A stretch of 64,000 bases of DNA, from contig NZ_KI515778.1 of NCBI RefSeq assembly GCF_000478175.1, positions 1 through 64,000 of the forward strand. Direction: 5' to 3'. Within the stretch, counting starts at the first letter, position 1, and each line of letters begins with the position of its first letter. Positions 9,503 through 19,526 of the stretch are shown piece by piece. Origin of the DNA: Corynebacterium sp. KPL1814 (GTDB lineage Bacteria > Actinomycetota > Actinomycetes > Mycobacteriales > Mycobacteriaceae). The position numbers and the translations under genes were made by a program. The notes below the pieces were generated by a model. That model was given only the letters and a program-made list of their open reading frames with translations. It ran no database searches and was not told where the DNA came from.

Positions 9503-10702
9503 ATGCGAGTTGCAATCGTGGCCGAATCGTTCCTCCCTAATGTCAATGGCGTGACAAACTCGGTGCTGCGCGTTTTAGAGCACCTGCACGAAACCGGACA
9601 CGATGCGATTGTCATCGCCCCCGGTGCCCGCGAGGGTCAAGAAGAAATCCCTGATTATTTGGGCTTTCCCATCTACCGCGTGCCCACCGTGCGCGTGCCG
9701 CTGGTGGATTCGCTGCCGGTGGGCGTGCCTACCACGGCCGTGGATGACGCGCTGCGGAAGTTTAAGCCCGATATCATCCACCTAGCCAGCCCGTTCGTGC
9801 TGGGTGCGGCGGGCGCATTTTCGGCCCGCCAACAGCGCATTCCGGCAGTGGCGCTCTATCAAACCGATGTCGCCGGGTTCGCCACCAAGTACCACGCCTC
9901 CGCCTTGGCCTATGGCGTGTGGGAGTGGTTGCGTACCATCCACAATTCCTGCCAGATGACCTTGGCACCGTCCTCGCTGACCATCCGGGAGTTGGAAAAA
10001 CACCACATCAAGCACGTGCGCCACTGGGGCCGCGGCGTCAATGCCGAGCTATTCCATCCCGAAAAGCGCTCTGCCACCCTGCGGCGCAGCTGGGACCGGA
10101 GCGGAAAGAAGAACATCGTCGGCTTCGTCGGCCGCTTGGCCGCGGAAAAGGGCGTGCACCGCCTGTCCGCGCTCAATGGCCGCGAGGATATTCAGCTGGT
10201 CATCGTTGGTGACGGACCCGAACGCCCGCTATTGGAGGCGCAGCTTCCCAACGCCGTGTTTACCGGCGCGCTGAGCGGTGAGGAGCTAGCTCAGGCCTAT
10301 GCCTCGCTTGATGTCTTTGTGCACGCCGGCGAATTTGAGACCTTCTGCCAGTCCATCCAGGAGGCCCAAGCCTCGGGCGTGCCCACCATCGGCCCACGGG
10401 CAGGAGGGCCCGTGGACCTTATCCAGGAAGGCTATAACGGCCTGCTGTTAGACGTGGATAGCTTTGTCGAGGACCTGCCCAATGCCGTCGATGCGCTCCT
10501 CAACCCAGAGGTGCACTCCGAACTGCGCGATAATGCCCGCGCATCCATTTCTTCGAAGACGTGGACCGCGCTGTGCGAGCAGCTGGTGGGCTACTACGAA
10601 GAGGTACTGGAAGATACCCGCCGGGTGCCGCTGACCATTTTGGGGCAGCGCCCGGAGCTGCCACGGTGGGCGGCTCGTGCCCTTGGGGCGCGCGTAGCCT
10701 AG
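9503..10702 (+). CDS. mgtA: GDP-mannose-dependent alpha-mannosyltransferase (GT4)
   Basis: This 399-residue GT-B glycosyltransferase begins MRVAIVAESFLPNVNGV, the Gly-rich N-terminal loop of the GT4 family. The EX7E motif is EFETFCQSIQE in the C-terminal donor domain. It corresponds by position and sequence to corynebacterial MgtA, which adds mannose from GDP-mannose to a glucuronosyl diacylglycerol anchor for lipomannan-type glycolipids at the inner membrane. Substrate assignment is by homology and synteny. The next gene starts 12 bases downstream, so expression with menG is likely. Confidence 0.9.
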   Translation: MRVAIVAESFLPNVNGVTNSVLRVLEHLHETGHDAIVIAPGAREGQEEIPDYLGFPIYRVPTVRVPLVDSLPVGVPTTAVDDALRKFKPDIIHLASPFVLGAAGAFSARQQRIPAVALYQTDVAGFATKYHASALAYGVWEWLRTIHNSCQMTLAPSSLTIRELEKHHIKHVRHWGRGVNAELFHPEKRSATLRRSWDRSGKKNIVGFVGRLAAEKGVHRLSALNGREDIQLVIVGDGPERPLLEAQLPNAVFTGALSGEELAQAYASLDVFVHAGEFETFCQSIQEAQASGVPTIGPRAGGPVDLIQEGYNGLLLDVDSFVEDLPNAVDALLNPEVHSELRDNARASISSKTWTALCEQLVGYYEEVLEDTRRVPLTILGQRPELPRWAARALGARVA

Positions 10703-10713
10703 ACTAGGCATTT

Positions 10714-11418
10714 GTGTCTAAGGCAGATCTGGATAAAAAGCCCTTCGACGTCGCGCGCATGTTTGACGCCGTCGGCGAAAAATACGACCTCACCAATACC
10801 ATCCTGTCCTTTGGGCAGGACAAGCGCTGGCGCAAGCGCACCCGCGAGCGCCTTAACCTGCAACCGGGGGAGAAGGTCCTCGACCTCGCGGCCGGAACCG
10901 CGGTGTCCACTGAAGAGCTGTCCAAGTCCGGTGCGTGGTGCGTAGCCTGCGATTTTTCCCGCGGCATGCTCGCCGCCGGAAGCGAGCGCGACGTGCCTAA
11001 GGTGGCCGGCGATGGCATGAAATTGCCCTTTGCGGATAATACGTTTGACGCCGTCACCATCTCCTATGGCCTGCGCAATATCCACGATTACGAGCTGGGG
11101 CTGCGGGAAATGGCGCGCGTGACCAAGCCGGGCGGGCGCCTGGCGGTGGCGGAATTTTCCACGCCCATCGTCCCGGTATTTGGCACCGTGTACAAGGAAT
11201 ACCTCATGCGCCTGCTGCCCCCGGTTGCGCGCGTGGTCTCCTCCAACCCGGATGCCTATATTTACCTCGCGGAATCCATCCGCGCTTGGCCTGGCCAAGA
11301 GGAGTTGGCGGCGGCCATCAACCGCAATGGTTGGGCCGACGCGGGTTGGCAAAACCTCACCCTAGGCATCGTCGCCTTGCACTCGGCAACGAAGCCGCTT
11401 GCCGATGCCCCGAAGTAA
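10714..11418 (+). CDS. menG: demethylmenaquinone methyltransferase
   Basis: This is a 234-residue SAM-dependent methyltransferase of the UbiE/MenG family that carries out the last ring methylation of menaquinone. Motif I is [15 protein letters not shown]. The family signatures [17 protein letters not shown] near the start and [17 protein letters not shown] in the middle are both present. The GTG start at 10714 gives the normal N-terminus. It follows mgtA closely and is convergent with the menJ-like gene (19-base gap). Confidence 0.95.
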   Translation: MSKADLDKKPFDVARMFDAVGEKYDLTNTILSFGQDKRWRKRTRERLNLQPGEKVLDLAAGTAVSTEELSKSGAWCVACDFSRGMLAAGSERDVPKVAGDGMKLPFADNTFDAVTISYGLRNIHDYELGLREMARVTKPGGRLAVAEFSTPIVPVFGTVYKEYLMRLLPPVARVVSSNPDAYIYLAESIRAWPGQEELAAAINRNGWADAGWQNLTLGIVALHSATKPLADAPK

Positions 11419-11437
11419 AACCCCTTGCAGAGCCCTC

Positions 11438-12706
11438 CTAGACCGCCGCGGTGGAGGCCCACAGGGGCGTATTGCGCCGGATTGCGCCTACGCTGCGGCC
11501 GGCCGTGCGCCACAGGCGGGCGATAAGGTCGCGGTCCTCCTCCGTGATGAGGTTGCCCATAAGGCGGGCCGCGGCGGGCATCAGCAAGCGGCCCACCGGC
11601 CCGCGCAGTGCCAATGGGCCCGCCACGGGCAGGAATTGCGGGTAGGTCAACAGGCGGGCGGCCGTGCGCGCGAGCAGGAAGGATTCGCCGTAGTGCTCGC
11701 GCAGGGTAGCTGGCCACGCGAGGGTGAAATCCTTCGGCCCGAGCATGCCCACCGCAAGCGCAGCGGTCTCGAGGCCGTAGTCGATGCCCTCGCCGTTTAA
11801 AGGATTCACGCAAGCGGCGGCATCGCCAATGAGCATCCAATTGGCCCCCGCTACATTAGAGACCGCCCCACCCATGGGCAGCAGGGCAGAGGTGACGTGT
11901 TCGATGTCCCCAAGGCCCCACTCCGCGCGCTGCTGGGCGGCGTAGAACTCCAGCAACTTTTTGGTATTAATCTTGGCCGGCCGCTGCGCGGTCGATAGCG
12001 CGCCGACGCCGATATTGACCTGCCCTAGCTCTGCACCCAACGGGAAAATCCACCCGTAGCCGGGCTGGACTGCATCATCTTCATCTTTTAATTCCACGTG
12101 CGAGTGCATCCATGGCTCGGTTGCTCGAGGGGAGGCAGCGTAGGAGCGCGCGGCGATGCCATAGACCTCATCCCGGTGCCAGGTGCGGCCCAGTTGCTTG
12201 CCAAAGGTAGAACGCACGCCATCGGCCACGATGAGCCATTTCGGCCGAATAATCTGCTCGCCGATGCGAAACGAGGCCACCCGGTTGCCCTCCATCACCG
12301 GGGCGCTTGCGGGGGTACCGGATATAAGCGTGGCACCTGCGGCGGTGGCAGCCTCTACCAGCTGCGCATCGAGCCTAAAGCGCGGCAGGGCAGTGCCCAA
12401 CTGGGAAGGATAGGTTTGCGGCCACGGGGCGGTGACGTCTCCGCCGTAGCCGTGCAGCTTGAGCCCGCGGTTGCGGTAGGAGGCGTTAACGGTGATGCCG
12501 AGCTTGTCTAGCTGGTGCATTGCCCGCGGGGTGAGCCCATCGCCGCAGGTTTTATCGCGGGGGAAGGTGGCTGAATCAACGAGGACAGTCTCATAGCCAG
12601 CGCGGGCGGCGTGGATGGCCGCGGCACTTCCTGCGGGTCCTGCACCGATGATGGCGACTTCGACAGGGCGGGGGGAATCGATCTGTTCCGACATAGGGAC
12701 TATCAT
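11438..12706 (-). CDS. menJ: geranylgeranyl reductase family flavoprotein (MenJ-like)
   Basis: This 422-residue FAD enzyme has a Rossmann motif VAIIGAGPAGSAAAIHAARAG near residues 17-37, the family signature RDKTCGDGLTPRA, and a second FAD motif WMLIGDAAACVNPLNGEGI. In mycobacteria the gene at this locus is MenJ, which saturates the beta-isoprene unit of menaquinone to give MK(H2). The same role is inferred here. Two starts are possible: 12706 (with GAGGGG about 11 bases upstream) or 12694 (MSEQIDSP). It is divergent from the polyprenyl synthase gene. Confidence 0.85.
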   Translation of the reverse strand: MIVPMSEQIDSPRPVEVAIIGAGPAGSAAAIHAARAGYETVLVDSATFPRDKTCGDGLTPRAMHQLDKLGITVNASYRNRGLKLHGYGGDVTAPWPQTYPSQLGTALPRFRLDAQLVEAATAAGATLISGTPASAPVMEGNRVASFRIGEQIIRPKWLIVADGVRSTFGKQLGRTWHRDEVYGIAARSYAASPRATEPWMHSHVELKDEDDAVQPGYGWIFPLGAELGQVNIGVGALSTAQRPAKINTKKLLEFYAAQQRAEWGLGDIEHVTSALLPMGGAVSNVAGANWMLIGDAAACVNPLNGEGIDYGLETAALAVGMLGPKDFTLAWPATLREHYGESFLLARTAARLLTYPQFLPVAGPLALRGPVGRLLMPAAARLMGNLITEEDRDLIARLWRTAGRSVGAIRRNTPLWASTAAV

Positions 12707-12804
12707 TGCACTAGTTCAACCCCTCAAGTGTGTTAAGGGGGCTGGTTTGGACTACGGTAGATAAACGATTATCTCTGGCTTTTAATTGCAAGGAACGCTA
12801 TTTA

Positions 12805-13809
12805 ATGACTCACGGCCACTCGCATGCCACTCACGTGGATCTTGGTGATCCACAGCTTAATGAACGCATTGGCGCGGGCATGGAAGCAGTAGAAGAAAAG
12901 CTGCGCAGTGAAACTGACCGCGGCCAGGACTTCTTGAAGGACAAGGTAAGCCATCTGTCCAAGGCAGGTGGCAAGCGCTTTCGTCCGATGATGGCACTGC
13001 TTGCCTCTGAGTACGGCACCAATCCGGGCTGTGAAGAGGTTATTAAGTCCGCCACCGTTGTGGAGATGGTGCACGTTGCCACCTTGTACCACGATGATGT
13101 GATGGATGAGGCGGACCGCCGCCGCGGCGTGGAATCCGCCAACTCTCGGTGGAATAATTCCGTAGCCATCCTTGCCGGCGATGCCCTTCTCGCGCATGCC
13201 TCTCGCCTGATGAGCCAACTAGATACCCATACCGTAAGCCACTTTGCGGATACCTTTGAAGAGTTGGTGACCGGCCAGATGCGCGAGACCATCGGTGCCG
13301 GCGAAGCTAACCCCGTGGACCACTACATGGCCGTTATTCAGGAAAAGACCGCAGTGCTTATCGCCTCTGCCGGCTACCTCGGCGCATATCACTCGGGCGC
13401 TTCTGAAGAATACGCTGCTGCGTTGAGCCGCATCGGCGGTGCCATTGGCATGATCTTCCAGATCGTGGACGATGTCATTGATATCTTCTCCGACCCGAAG
13501 GACTCCGGAAAGACCCCGGGAACCGACCTGCGCGAGGGCGTGTTTACCCTCCCGGTCCTCTACGCCTTGGAAGAGGACGGCGAGGTGGGCGACCAGCTGC
13601 GTGAGCTGCTGACAGGCCCCCTAGAAACCGATGCTGAGGTCGAGCGTGCCATCGAGCTCCTGCGCCAGTCTGGCGGCCGTCAGAGGGCACTAGAGGACAT
13701 TAACGCCTACCTGCGCACCGTAGAAGAACAGCTTTCCGTACTGCCGGAAAATTCTGCCAGCCAAGCGCTGCGCCAGCTCGCGGATTACACCGTTCGCCGC
13801 GTGGGCTAG
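12805..13809 (+). CDS. trans-polyprenyl diphosphate synthase
   Basis: This 334-residue all-helical prenyltransferase has the first Asp-rich motif LYHDDVMDEADRRRG and the second QIVDDVIDIFSD, which bind magnesium and the allylic diphosphate. The synteny partner in mycobacteria is grcC1, thought to make the menaquinone side chain, so synthesis of the long isoprenoid tail used by MenA is the likely role. The start at 12805 is chosen because of the RBS AAGGAACG eight bases upstream. A longer frame from 12730 adds 25 non-conserved residues. Confidence 0.9.
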   Translation: MTHGHSHATHVDLGDPQLNERIGAGMEAVEEKLRSETDRGQDFLKDKVSHLSKAGGKRFRPMMALLASEYGTNPGCEEVIKSATVVEMVHVATLYHDDVMDEADRRRGVESANSRWNNSVAILAGDALLAHASRLMSQLDTHTVSHFADTFEELVTGQMRETIGAGEANPVDHYMAVIQEKTAVLIASAGYLGAYHSGASEEYAAALSRIGGAIGMIFQIVDDVIDIFSDPKDSGKTPGTDLREGVFTLPVLYALEEDGEVGDQLRELLTGPLETDAEVERAIELLRQSGGRQRALEDINAYLRTVEEQLSVLPENSASQALRQLADYTVRRVG

Positions 13810-13919
13810 CTGCTTGTTGGTGTCCCCTCCTACACACCCCATTTCTCCCCGCTGCGCTGGCGATTTGGAGGTAGGTGGGTGCTTCATAGTAAAGTACATA
13901 CACGCACCACAGAGTGCAT

Positions 13920-14001
13920 GCCAGGTTGCCCGAGCGGCCAAAGGGAGCGGACTGTAAATCCGCCGGCATTGCCTTCAGAAGTTCGAATCTTCTACCTGGC
14001 A
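13920..14001 (+). tRNA. tRNA-Tyr (GTA)
   Basis: The acceptor stem GCCAGGT pairs with ACCTGGC. The anticodon GTA is at 13954-13956 in the loop CTGTAAA. A long variable arm and GTTCGAATC T-loop fit class II tRNA-Tyr. CCA is not encoded. Confidence 0.95.
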
Positions 14002-14009
14002 CAACACAG

Positions 14010-14037
14010 AGCCCCACAAGCACAAGCTTGTGGGGCT
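14010..14037 (+). terminator. intrinsic terminator after tRNA-Tyr
   Basis: AGCCCCACAAG and CTTGTGGGGCT form an 11-base-pair stem with a 6-base loop, followed by a moderately T-rich stretch (TCGTCGTTTTC). Confidence 0.85.
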
Positions 14038-14171
14038 TCGTCGTTTTCTCCTGCAGGGCGGATCTGAAAGCTCAATGGGACGCGGCACACCTTGAATAGG
14101 ACTAACAGATGCTCGTTATAGCCCAGAATAAGGTTAGTTTTCAGGACGTGAACGATTGATAAGGTGTCTGC

Positions 14172-14615
14172 ATGCGGTTGAATAAGCTTGCTATCAGTAC
14201 TGTTTGCTTACCATTAATGCTCGTAGGTTGTGGTGTGCAAGACCCTGAGCCCTCTGCAGAATCTGAGGTACCGAATAATGGCGATACTTCTCTGGAGAGT
14301 TTTGAGCCCCGTCCCTCAGACGCTCCAATACTTGGGAATGTTACGGCTGAAGGGGAGTGCGATCCGCAAGTGGTGAAAATGGATAACGAGAAGAATACGC
14401 CCCACATTCACTATGAAGGTCAACCCGGTGATGAATTAATCATCAAATATATGAATGGCGACGAAGTTGTGCAGGAGGATAGCGTTGAACTGTCCAGCAC
14501 AACAACTAGTATCCAAACTGGAGCCAGTACCTATAACGGGGATTTGGACCGTGCTGAAATCGTTGCCAAAGGTCGCTCTGGTACCGATGGCACGTGTCAT
14601 ATCACCATTAAATAG
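14172..14615 (+). CDS. putative secreted lipoprotein, unknown function
   Basis: This is a 147-residue product. It has a signal peptide with a basic start (MRLNK), a hydrophobic core and lipobox LVGC (Cys at 20), so it should be lipid-anchored on the outside of the membrane. The mature part is acidic (Ser/Glu/Pro-rich linker) and then beta-rich, with two Cys (near residues 62 and 142) that could pair. No family is recognised. Base composition is lower in GC than the flanking core genes, and it stands alone just after tRNA-Tyr, which suggests an acquired accessory gene. Confidence 0.65.
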   Translation: MRLNKLAISTVCLPLMLVGCGVQDPEPSAESEVPNNGDTSLESFEPRPSDAPILGNVTAEGECDPQVVKMDNEKNTPHIHYEGQPGDELIIKYMNGDEVVQEDSVELSSTTTSIQTGASTYNGDLDRAEIVAKGRSGTDGTCHITIK

Positions 14616-14836
14616 TTGATATTCGCTGTTGAGGGAATTCTCTACTCTTGATCTCTTAACAATCGACAAACCCAGATCCCGGGGTATCGGAATATTGAAC
14701 ATCTCTTGTGCTTGTTCAAGTAGTCGGTTTGGCTCGTCTAATGCTTTTTGAATCGGCTTTTCGTGCCCTTTGAGAAGTATCAGGCACCGTCTCATCTTGG
14801 GAGAGGGGCGTCTTCCAGGGTTTCATTTCACATACG

Positions 14837-15142
14837 ATGAAGGGCATGGAAGAAAAGCGGCTAACCACACTATTTTTTGGCAATGTAGTGCTTGAATCCC
14901 AAATCTCAGGTACGTTTCCCAAAGTTTACGCTGCGGATATGCGGTCTTATTGGATGAGGCCGAGCAGAGATGTTGCCTTTGCTGTTCCACTAGATGATCT
15001 TCGCGGCCAAATTACAGCGGATAGGGCTAAGGCACTTTCTGAGAAAATCTTTGAATCGGTGGCCTTAGAACTGGAAGAGAGCTATGCGGGAGGCAAAAGC
15101 CAAGCAGTACAAGAGCTTACTGCTTGGCTTTTGCAAGAGTAG
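14837..15142 (+). CDS. small hypothetical protein
   Basis: The frame is 101 residues, with starts at 14837 or 14846 and a stop two bases before the convergent phosphomutase end. The sequence is amphipathic, with conserved-looking helices toward the C-terminus (ITADRAKALSEKIFESVALELEES). No signal peptide or membrane helix is present. It may be a DUF-type orphan; the family is not recognised. Together with the lipoprotein gene it makes a roughly 1-kb, lower-GC block after tRNA-Tyr. A minus-strand frame of similar size overlaps the gap and the lipoprotein gene and is less convincing. Confidence 0.5.
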   Translation: MKGMEEKRLTTLFFGNVVLESQISGTFPKVYAADMRSYWMRPSRDVAFAVPLDDLRGQITADRAKALSEKIFESVALELEESYAGGKSQAVQELTAWLLQE

Positions 15143-15143
15143 C

Positions 15144-16721
15144 TTAGAGCCCGAAGTAATCGCGCAGGTCGGCCGCGATGGCATCGAGGCGACCGGCGTC
15201 GGGGGACTCTAGGTAGCACTTGAGCTTGGGCTCGGTGCCGGAGGGACGAACGATGACGCGGTCATCGTTATCGGTGAAGAACTTCGAGCCTTGGGCAAAC
15301 TTTTCCACCTTGGACACCGGGGAGCCGGCGAGCTCGGTCGGCGGGGTGGTAGAGACCTTGTCCATTGCTTGGGCAATCAGGCTCAAGTCCTCGACGCGGA
15401 AGGTCAGCGGCTGGGTGTGCAGGGCACCGACCATGGCGTAAATATCATCCAAGCGGTCCAGGAGGCTGCTTCCGGCTGCCTTGCATTCGGCGGCGAGGCT
15501 GGCGAGCACCACGGAGGTGGAGATGCCGTCCTTATCGCGCACTGCGTTGGGATCGGGGCAGAAACCAATAGCTTCTTCGTAGCCGAAGGCAAGCTCCGGG
15601 GTGCGGGCGATCCACTTGAAACCGGTCAGGGTTTCCTCGTGGCCGAGGCCGTAGTGCTCGGCGATGCGCCCGAGCAGGCGGGACGATACGAGGGAGTTGG
15701 CGAAGTTGCCGGTAGCGCCGCGGCGAGCAAGGTAATCGCCAAGCAAGGCACCGGTCTCATCGCCACTGAGCTGGCGCCAGGTGCCATCGGTGGGCACGGC
15801 GGCGGCGCAGCGATCGGCGTCAGGGTCGTAAGCGATAAGGATATCGGCACCGATTTTTTCGGCATGCTGAATACCAAGGTCTAGGGCGCCGGGCTCTTCC
15901 GGGTTGGGGAAGGACACCGTGGGGAAATCTGGGTCAGGAGCGGCCTGTTCCGGCACCAGCGAGACATTAAAGCCGCAGCGAGACAGCAGTTCCTTACCCA
16001 GTTCGGCACCCACGCCGTGCATGGCGGTCAGAGCGATGGTGATATCGGTATTTTCACCGACCAACGTGGTGGCGCGGTCGAGGTACTCCGCGCGGGTATC
16101 GACGTCCTCGATGTGATCAGAGGTGAGCGGGACCTTATCGGCATAGGGGGCCTTAGCGATGGCGGCGGCGATTTCCTTATCGGCTGGGGAGATGAGCTGC
16201 ACGCCCTCGCCCGGGCCGGTGGCAACGCGGCCACCCAGATACACCTTGTAGCCATTATCGGCAGGCGGGTTGTGGGAGGCGGTAACCATAATGCCGGCGT
16301 CCGCGCCCAGGGAACGGACCGTGAAGGCCGTCAGTGGGGTCGGGTTCTGCGCGGGCAGAACCAGGGCCTTTCCACCAGCGGCGGAGATAACCTGCGCGGC
16401 ATCGCGCTGGAACTGCGCGGAGCCGTGGCGGGCATCGCAGCCGACGACAACGACCGGGGTATCGACCTGCTGCTTGAGCCAGGTAATAAGCCCGTAGGTG
16501 GTGCGGATGACCACGGCGCGGTTCATGCGGGATTCGCCCGCGCCCACGGCGGCGCGCAGGCCCGCGGTACCAAAGTTCAGGGGGCCCGCGAAGGCGGCGG
16601 CGAGTTCTTCGGAGTTATCTTCCTCGATCCACGTGAGCACCTGGCGGGCGGTGTCCGCATCCGGATCGTGTTCGGCCCAGGTACGGGCGTAGTCGATATC
16701 AAAGGTCTTATCCACAGACAT
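15144..16721 (-). CDS. alpha-D-phosphohexomutase family enzyme, probable phosphopentomutase
   Basis: This 525-residue protein has the family's four signatures: the phospho-serine loop TASHNPPADNGYKVYLGG, the metal loop DPDADRCA, the sugar loop GYEEAIGF and the phosphate loop RPSGTEPKLKCYLES. By sequence it could be a phosphomannomutase or phosphoglucomutase. It is the last gene of a run of deoxynucleoside genes, four bases after deoC, and no deoB is present. Conversion of (deoxy)ribose-1-phosphate to the 5-phosphate, as PGM2-type enzymes do, would complete the pathway. That assignment is inference from context. Confidence 0.85.
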   Translation of the reverse strand: MSVDKTFDIDYARTWAEHDPDADTARQVLTWIEEDNSEELAAAFAGPLNFGTAGLRAAVGAGESRMNRAVVIRTTYGLITWLKQQVDTPVVVVGCDARHGSAQFQRDAAQVISAAGGKALVLPAQNPTPLTAFTVRSLGADAGIMVTASHNPPADNGYKVYLGGRVATGPGEGVQLISPADKEIAAAIAKAPYADKVPLTSDHIEDVDTRAEYLDRATTLVGENTDITIALTAMHGVGAELGKELLSRCGFNVSLVPEQAAPDPDFPTVSFPNPEEPGALDLGIQHAEKIGADILIAYDPDADRCAAAVPTDGTWRQLSGDETGALLGDYLARRGATGNFANSLVSSRLLGRIAEHYGLGHEETLTGFKWIARTPELAFGYEEAIGFCPDPNAVRDKDGISTSVVLASLAAECKAAGSSLLDRLDDIYAMVGALHTQPLTFRVEDLSLIAQAMDKVSTTPPTELAGSPVSKVEKFAQGSKFFTDNDDRVIVRPSGTEPKLKCYLESPDAGRLDAIAADLRDYFGL

Positions 16722-16724
16722 GGC

Positions 16725-17384
16725 TTAAAGCTCCTCGAGGATCTTGGCTGAGGAGGACAGCCCCAGGCGGCTGGCGCCGGCCTCGATCATGGCGAGGGCA
16801 TCCTCGGCGGTGCGGATGCCGCCGGAGGCCTTCACACCTAGCTTGTCGCCTACGGTCTCGCGCATAAGCTTGACCGCGTGGGTGGAGGCGCCGCCAGCGG
16901 GGTGGAAACCGGTGGAGGTTTTTACAAAGTCCGCCTGGGCGGCAGCGGCAGCCTGGCAGGCGAGGACAATGGCGGCATCGGAAAGCGCGGCAGACTCGAT
17001 GATGACCTTGAGCACCTTGCCTGGGATGGCATCGCGCACGGCCTGGATTTCTTCCTGCAGCTCCTCGGCGCGGCCCTCGATGGCCAGCGGGATGTTGATG
17101 ACCATGTCTACTTCCTCGGCACCATCGGCAACCGCGCGGGCTGCCTCAGCGGCCTTGATTTCCGGCTTGTCGGCGCCGGAAGGAAAGCACACGACCGTGG
17201 CGACGTGGAGGGACTCTGGGGTCTCGAGCGGCAGGGCGGAAGGGGAGACGCACACGGCGTAGGTGCCAAGCTCGGTGGCCTCTTCTACCAGGGCGCGGAA
17301 CTGCTCCGGGGTGGCCTCCGGCTTGAGCAGGGTGTGGTCGATGTAGGAAGCAACGTCTGAGCGGGTGAGGTTCTGGGAAGTCAT
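16725..17384 (-). CDS. deoC: deoxyribose-phosphate aldolase
   Basis: This is a 219-residue TIM-barrel class I aldolase. The Schiff-base lysine is in the strand FVKTSTGF, and the second active-site lysine is in [10 protein letters not shown]. It splits 2-deoxyribose-5-phosphate to glyceraldehyde-3-phosphate and acetaldehyde in the cytosol. It lies between the permease (11 bases upstream) and the phosphomutase (3 bases downstream), so it is part of one operon. The ATG at 17384 has a GGAGAAAA-type RBS. Confidence 0.96.
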   Translation of the reverse strand: MTSQNLTRSDVASYIDHTLLKPEATPEQFRALVEEATELGTYAVCVSPSALPLETPESLHVATVVCFPSGADKPEIKAAEAARAVADGAEEVDMVINIPLAIEGRAEELQEEIQAVRDAIPGKVLKVIIESAALSDAAIVLACQAAAAAQADFVKTSTGFHPAGGASTHAVKLMRETVGDKLGVKASGGIRTAEDALAMIEAGASRLGLSSSAKILEEL

Positions 17385-17395
17385 GATTTTCTCCT

Positions 17396-18751
17396 TTAGG
17401 AAACTGGGGCGGGTTCGTTTTTAGCCATCTTTAGATCCGAAATGATGTACAGCGCGGAACCGAAGAGGGCGATGACGGTGAGAATGAGCAGGGTGGTGGT
17501 GTAGCTGGTGGACTCCATCAGCTTGGCGGTGTACGCAATGCCCAGCGGGATGGCGATATTGATGGTGAGGTTATAAAAGCCGATGGCGATACCGGACTTG
17601 GCTGCGGTGATATTGCGCAGCGCCTTATTGACCAGTGGTGCGTACATCAGGGAAAAGCCGCTGGCAAAGGCAATGATGGTGATAACAAGCACGGCCACGT
17701 GAACCTGTGCAAAGAGCGCGGCAATGAATAAGGAACCTGCAACCAAAGCAAAAGCAGTATAGATGGTGGATCGAGACGAGAGCACCGTGCCGATCTTGCC
17801 GGATAAAACACCGACGAGCACGGCGCAGGCATACCCAGGAATGAGCAACAACGAAGCGCGGTCAAGGCTCATCCCGTGCATGTCCTGGGCTGCATAGGGA
17901 AGCAGGAAGATAAAGCCCAGCTGGGTGGAATAGACAAAGAGCACCATGACGATGGTCCACACGTAGCGTCCATTGGTAAAGAAATCCGGGGTGACCACTG
18001 GGTTCTTCGCGTTCTTGATGTGCACGATGAACAGGACTAAGCCAATGGCCGCCACGACGAGCCAGTACCAGAGGTAATCCTGCATAAACAAGATGAGGGC
18101 GCTGGCGAAGAGGGCGACAAAGAACAGGCCAAGTGCGTCCAGGTGACCCTCCACGGCCTCATCTTCTGGCACATTCTTAATGATGGGCGGAATGGTGAGC
18201 AGGAGGATAAGTGGGATGAGGAACATCGCCGTCCAGGACACATAGGTGGAGATGAACCCGGAGGTCAGCGCGCCAATGAGCAGGCCGGCCTGGAAGGCAG
18301 CGGTGGAAAAGCCGAGGTAGGTCTTTTGGTCATCCTCGCTCAAATGTTTGGTCACGTAGATAACGTAGAGCGTCTCAGCGGCGGCCAAACCAGTGGTTTG
18401 AATCAGGCGGCCGGTCAGCACCATGGCCCATGAACCAGAGAAGATGAAGGCCAAGATGGAGCCTACGGCCACAAAAACTATGCCGGTAAGCATGAGCTTC
18501 CGAATAGAGATGGAGTCTGCCAAGGCGGCGTAGACGACGGCGCCGATACCAATGATGACGCCAGCAAGGGAGGCCTGCAGCGAAGCGGTCTTATCGGAGA
18601 TCTCCAGCGCTTCCGCGATCGGCATGGTCATCGTCTTGAACCCATTGTCAATGATGAGGGAGAAGACGAAGACGAAAAGGAGGATAGGGACGGCCGCCTT
18701 GGGGTTGACCTGGGTGCGATCCCCCGGCATGGCCTTAACTTTTTTCAGCAT
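17396..18751 (-). CDS. major facilitator superfamily transporter, probable nucleoside permease
   Basis: This 451-residue membrane protein has about 12-14 hydrophobic segments from residue 20 onward. The MFS loop-2 region [15 protein letters not shown] follows the second helix. Sequence alone places it near drug:H+ antiporter-type MFS members. Its position between deoD and deoC makes uptake (or export) of deoxynucleosides the most economical role, which is inference. The short spacings (31 bases to deoD, 11 to deoC) support co-transcription. Confidence 0.85.
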   Translation of the reverse strand: MLKKVKAMPGDRTQVNPKAAVPILLFVFVFSLIIDNGFKTMTMPIAEALEISDKTASLQASLAGVIIGIGAVVYAALADSISIRKLMLTGIVFVAVGSILAFIFSGSWAMVLTGRLIQTTGLAAAETLYVIYVTKHLSEDDQKTYLGFSTAAFQAGLLIGALTSGFISTYVSWTAMFLIPLILLLTIPPIIKNVPEDEAVEGHLDALGLFFVALFASALILFMQDYLWYWLVVAAIGLVLFIVHIKNAKNPVVTPDFFTNGRYVWTIVMVLFVYSTQLGFIFLLPYAAQDMHGMSLDRASLLLIPGYACAVLVGVLSGKIGTVLSSRSTIYTAFALVAGSLFIAALFAQVHVAVLVITIIAFASGFSLMYAPLVNKALRNITAAKSGIAIGFYNLTINIAIPLGIAYTAKLMESTSYTTTLLILTVIALFGSALYIISDLKMAKNEPAPVS

Positions 18752-18782
18752 TGAAGTAGTAGTCCTTTGTGGGAGGAGGAGC

Positions 18783-19508
18783 TTAGTCGACTGCGTTAAG
18801 CGGCAAAGCGAGTTTCATCATGGTGTGGAATGCGCTCTGGCGGTCCTCGGCAGAAAGCTGGGTGCCGTTGACCACATTGTCTGAGACGGTAAATAGGCCC
18901 AATGCATCCACGCCAGCCTCGGCGGCGGTGGCATAGAGCGCGGCGGATTCCATCTCCACGCCAAGCACGCCCATGTGTGCCCAGCGGCCGTTGACGGTCT
19001 GGTCCATGTGGTAGAACGTGTCGGTGCTTAGGATATTGCCCACGTGAATCGGGGTCTCCTGGCGCTCGGCCTCATCTACCAGCGCCTTGAGCAGCTTCCA
19101 GGATGCGGTGGGGGCGTAGGTACCAGGCAGGTCATACTGTGACAGGAAGTTGGAATCGGTAGAAGCAGAAGCTGCCACGATGACGTCGTGCAATTCGATG
19201 TCTTCCTGCATAGCACCGATGGAGCCGACGCGGATGAGCTTCTTCGCACCGAACTTATGGATCAATTCCCAGGAGTAGATACCGATAGAGGGAATTCCCA
19301 TACCCGTGCCCATAACGGAGATGGGCTTGCCGTTGTAGGTGCCGGTAAAGCCCAGCATGTTGCGGATTTCATTGAATTGGACGACATCTTCCAGGAAGGT
19401 ATCCGCGATGAATTTGGCGCGGAGGGGATCGCCGGGCAGCAAAACGGTCTCTGCGATGGGGGCGCCATGCGGATTGATGTGCGGGGTGGAAATCTCGGTC
19501 TGAGACAT
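18783..19508 (-). CDS. deoD: purine-nucleoside phosphorylase, DeoD type
   Basis: This 241-residue protein of the PNP/UDP phosphorylase family has the size of E. coli DeoD. Seen are the phosphate-binding LLPGDPLRAKFIA, GTGMGIPSIGIYSWEL, RVGSIGAMQ and the nucleoside-site VEMESAALYATAAEAG, with the base-recognising Asp in TVSDNV. It releases the base and (deoxy)ribose-1-phosphate from purine (deoxy)nucleosides, feeding the mutase and DeoC. It is the first gene of the run after the SorC-type regulator, and a palindrome lies just upstream. Confidence 0.95.
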   Translation of the reverse strand: MSQTEISTPHINPHGAPIAETVLLPGDPLRAKFIADTFLEDVVQFNEIRNMLGFTGTYNGKPISVMGTGMGIPSIGIYSWELIHKFGAKKLIRVGSIGAMQEDIELHDVIVAASASTDSNFLSQYDLPGTYAPTASWKLLKALVDEAERQETPIHVGNILSTDTFYHMDQTVNGRWAHMGVLGVEMESAALYATAAEAGVDALGLFTVSDNVVNGTQLSAEDRQSAFHTMMKLALPLNAVD

Positions 19509-19526
19509 GGAGTACTCCTCAACGTT

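Noticed and set aside
14436-14795. 119-codon minus-strand frame overlapping the lipoprotein gene
   Set aside because: No RBS or family resemblance, and it covers the coding strand of a gene with a clear signal peptide.
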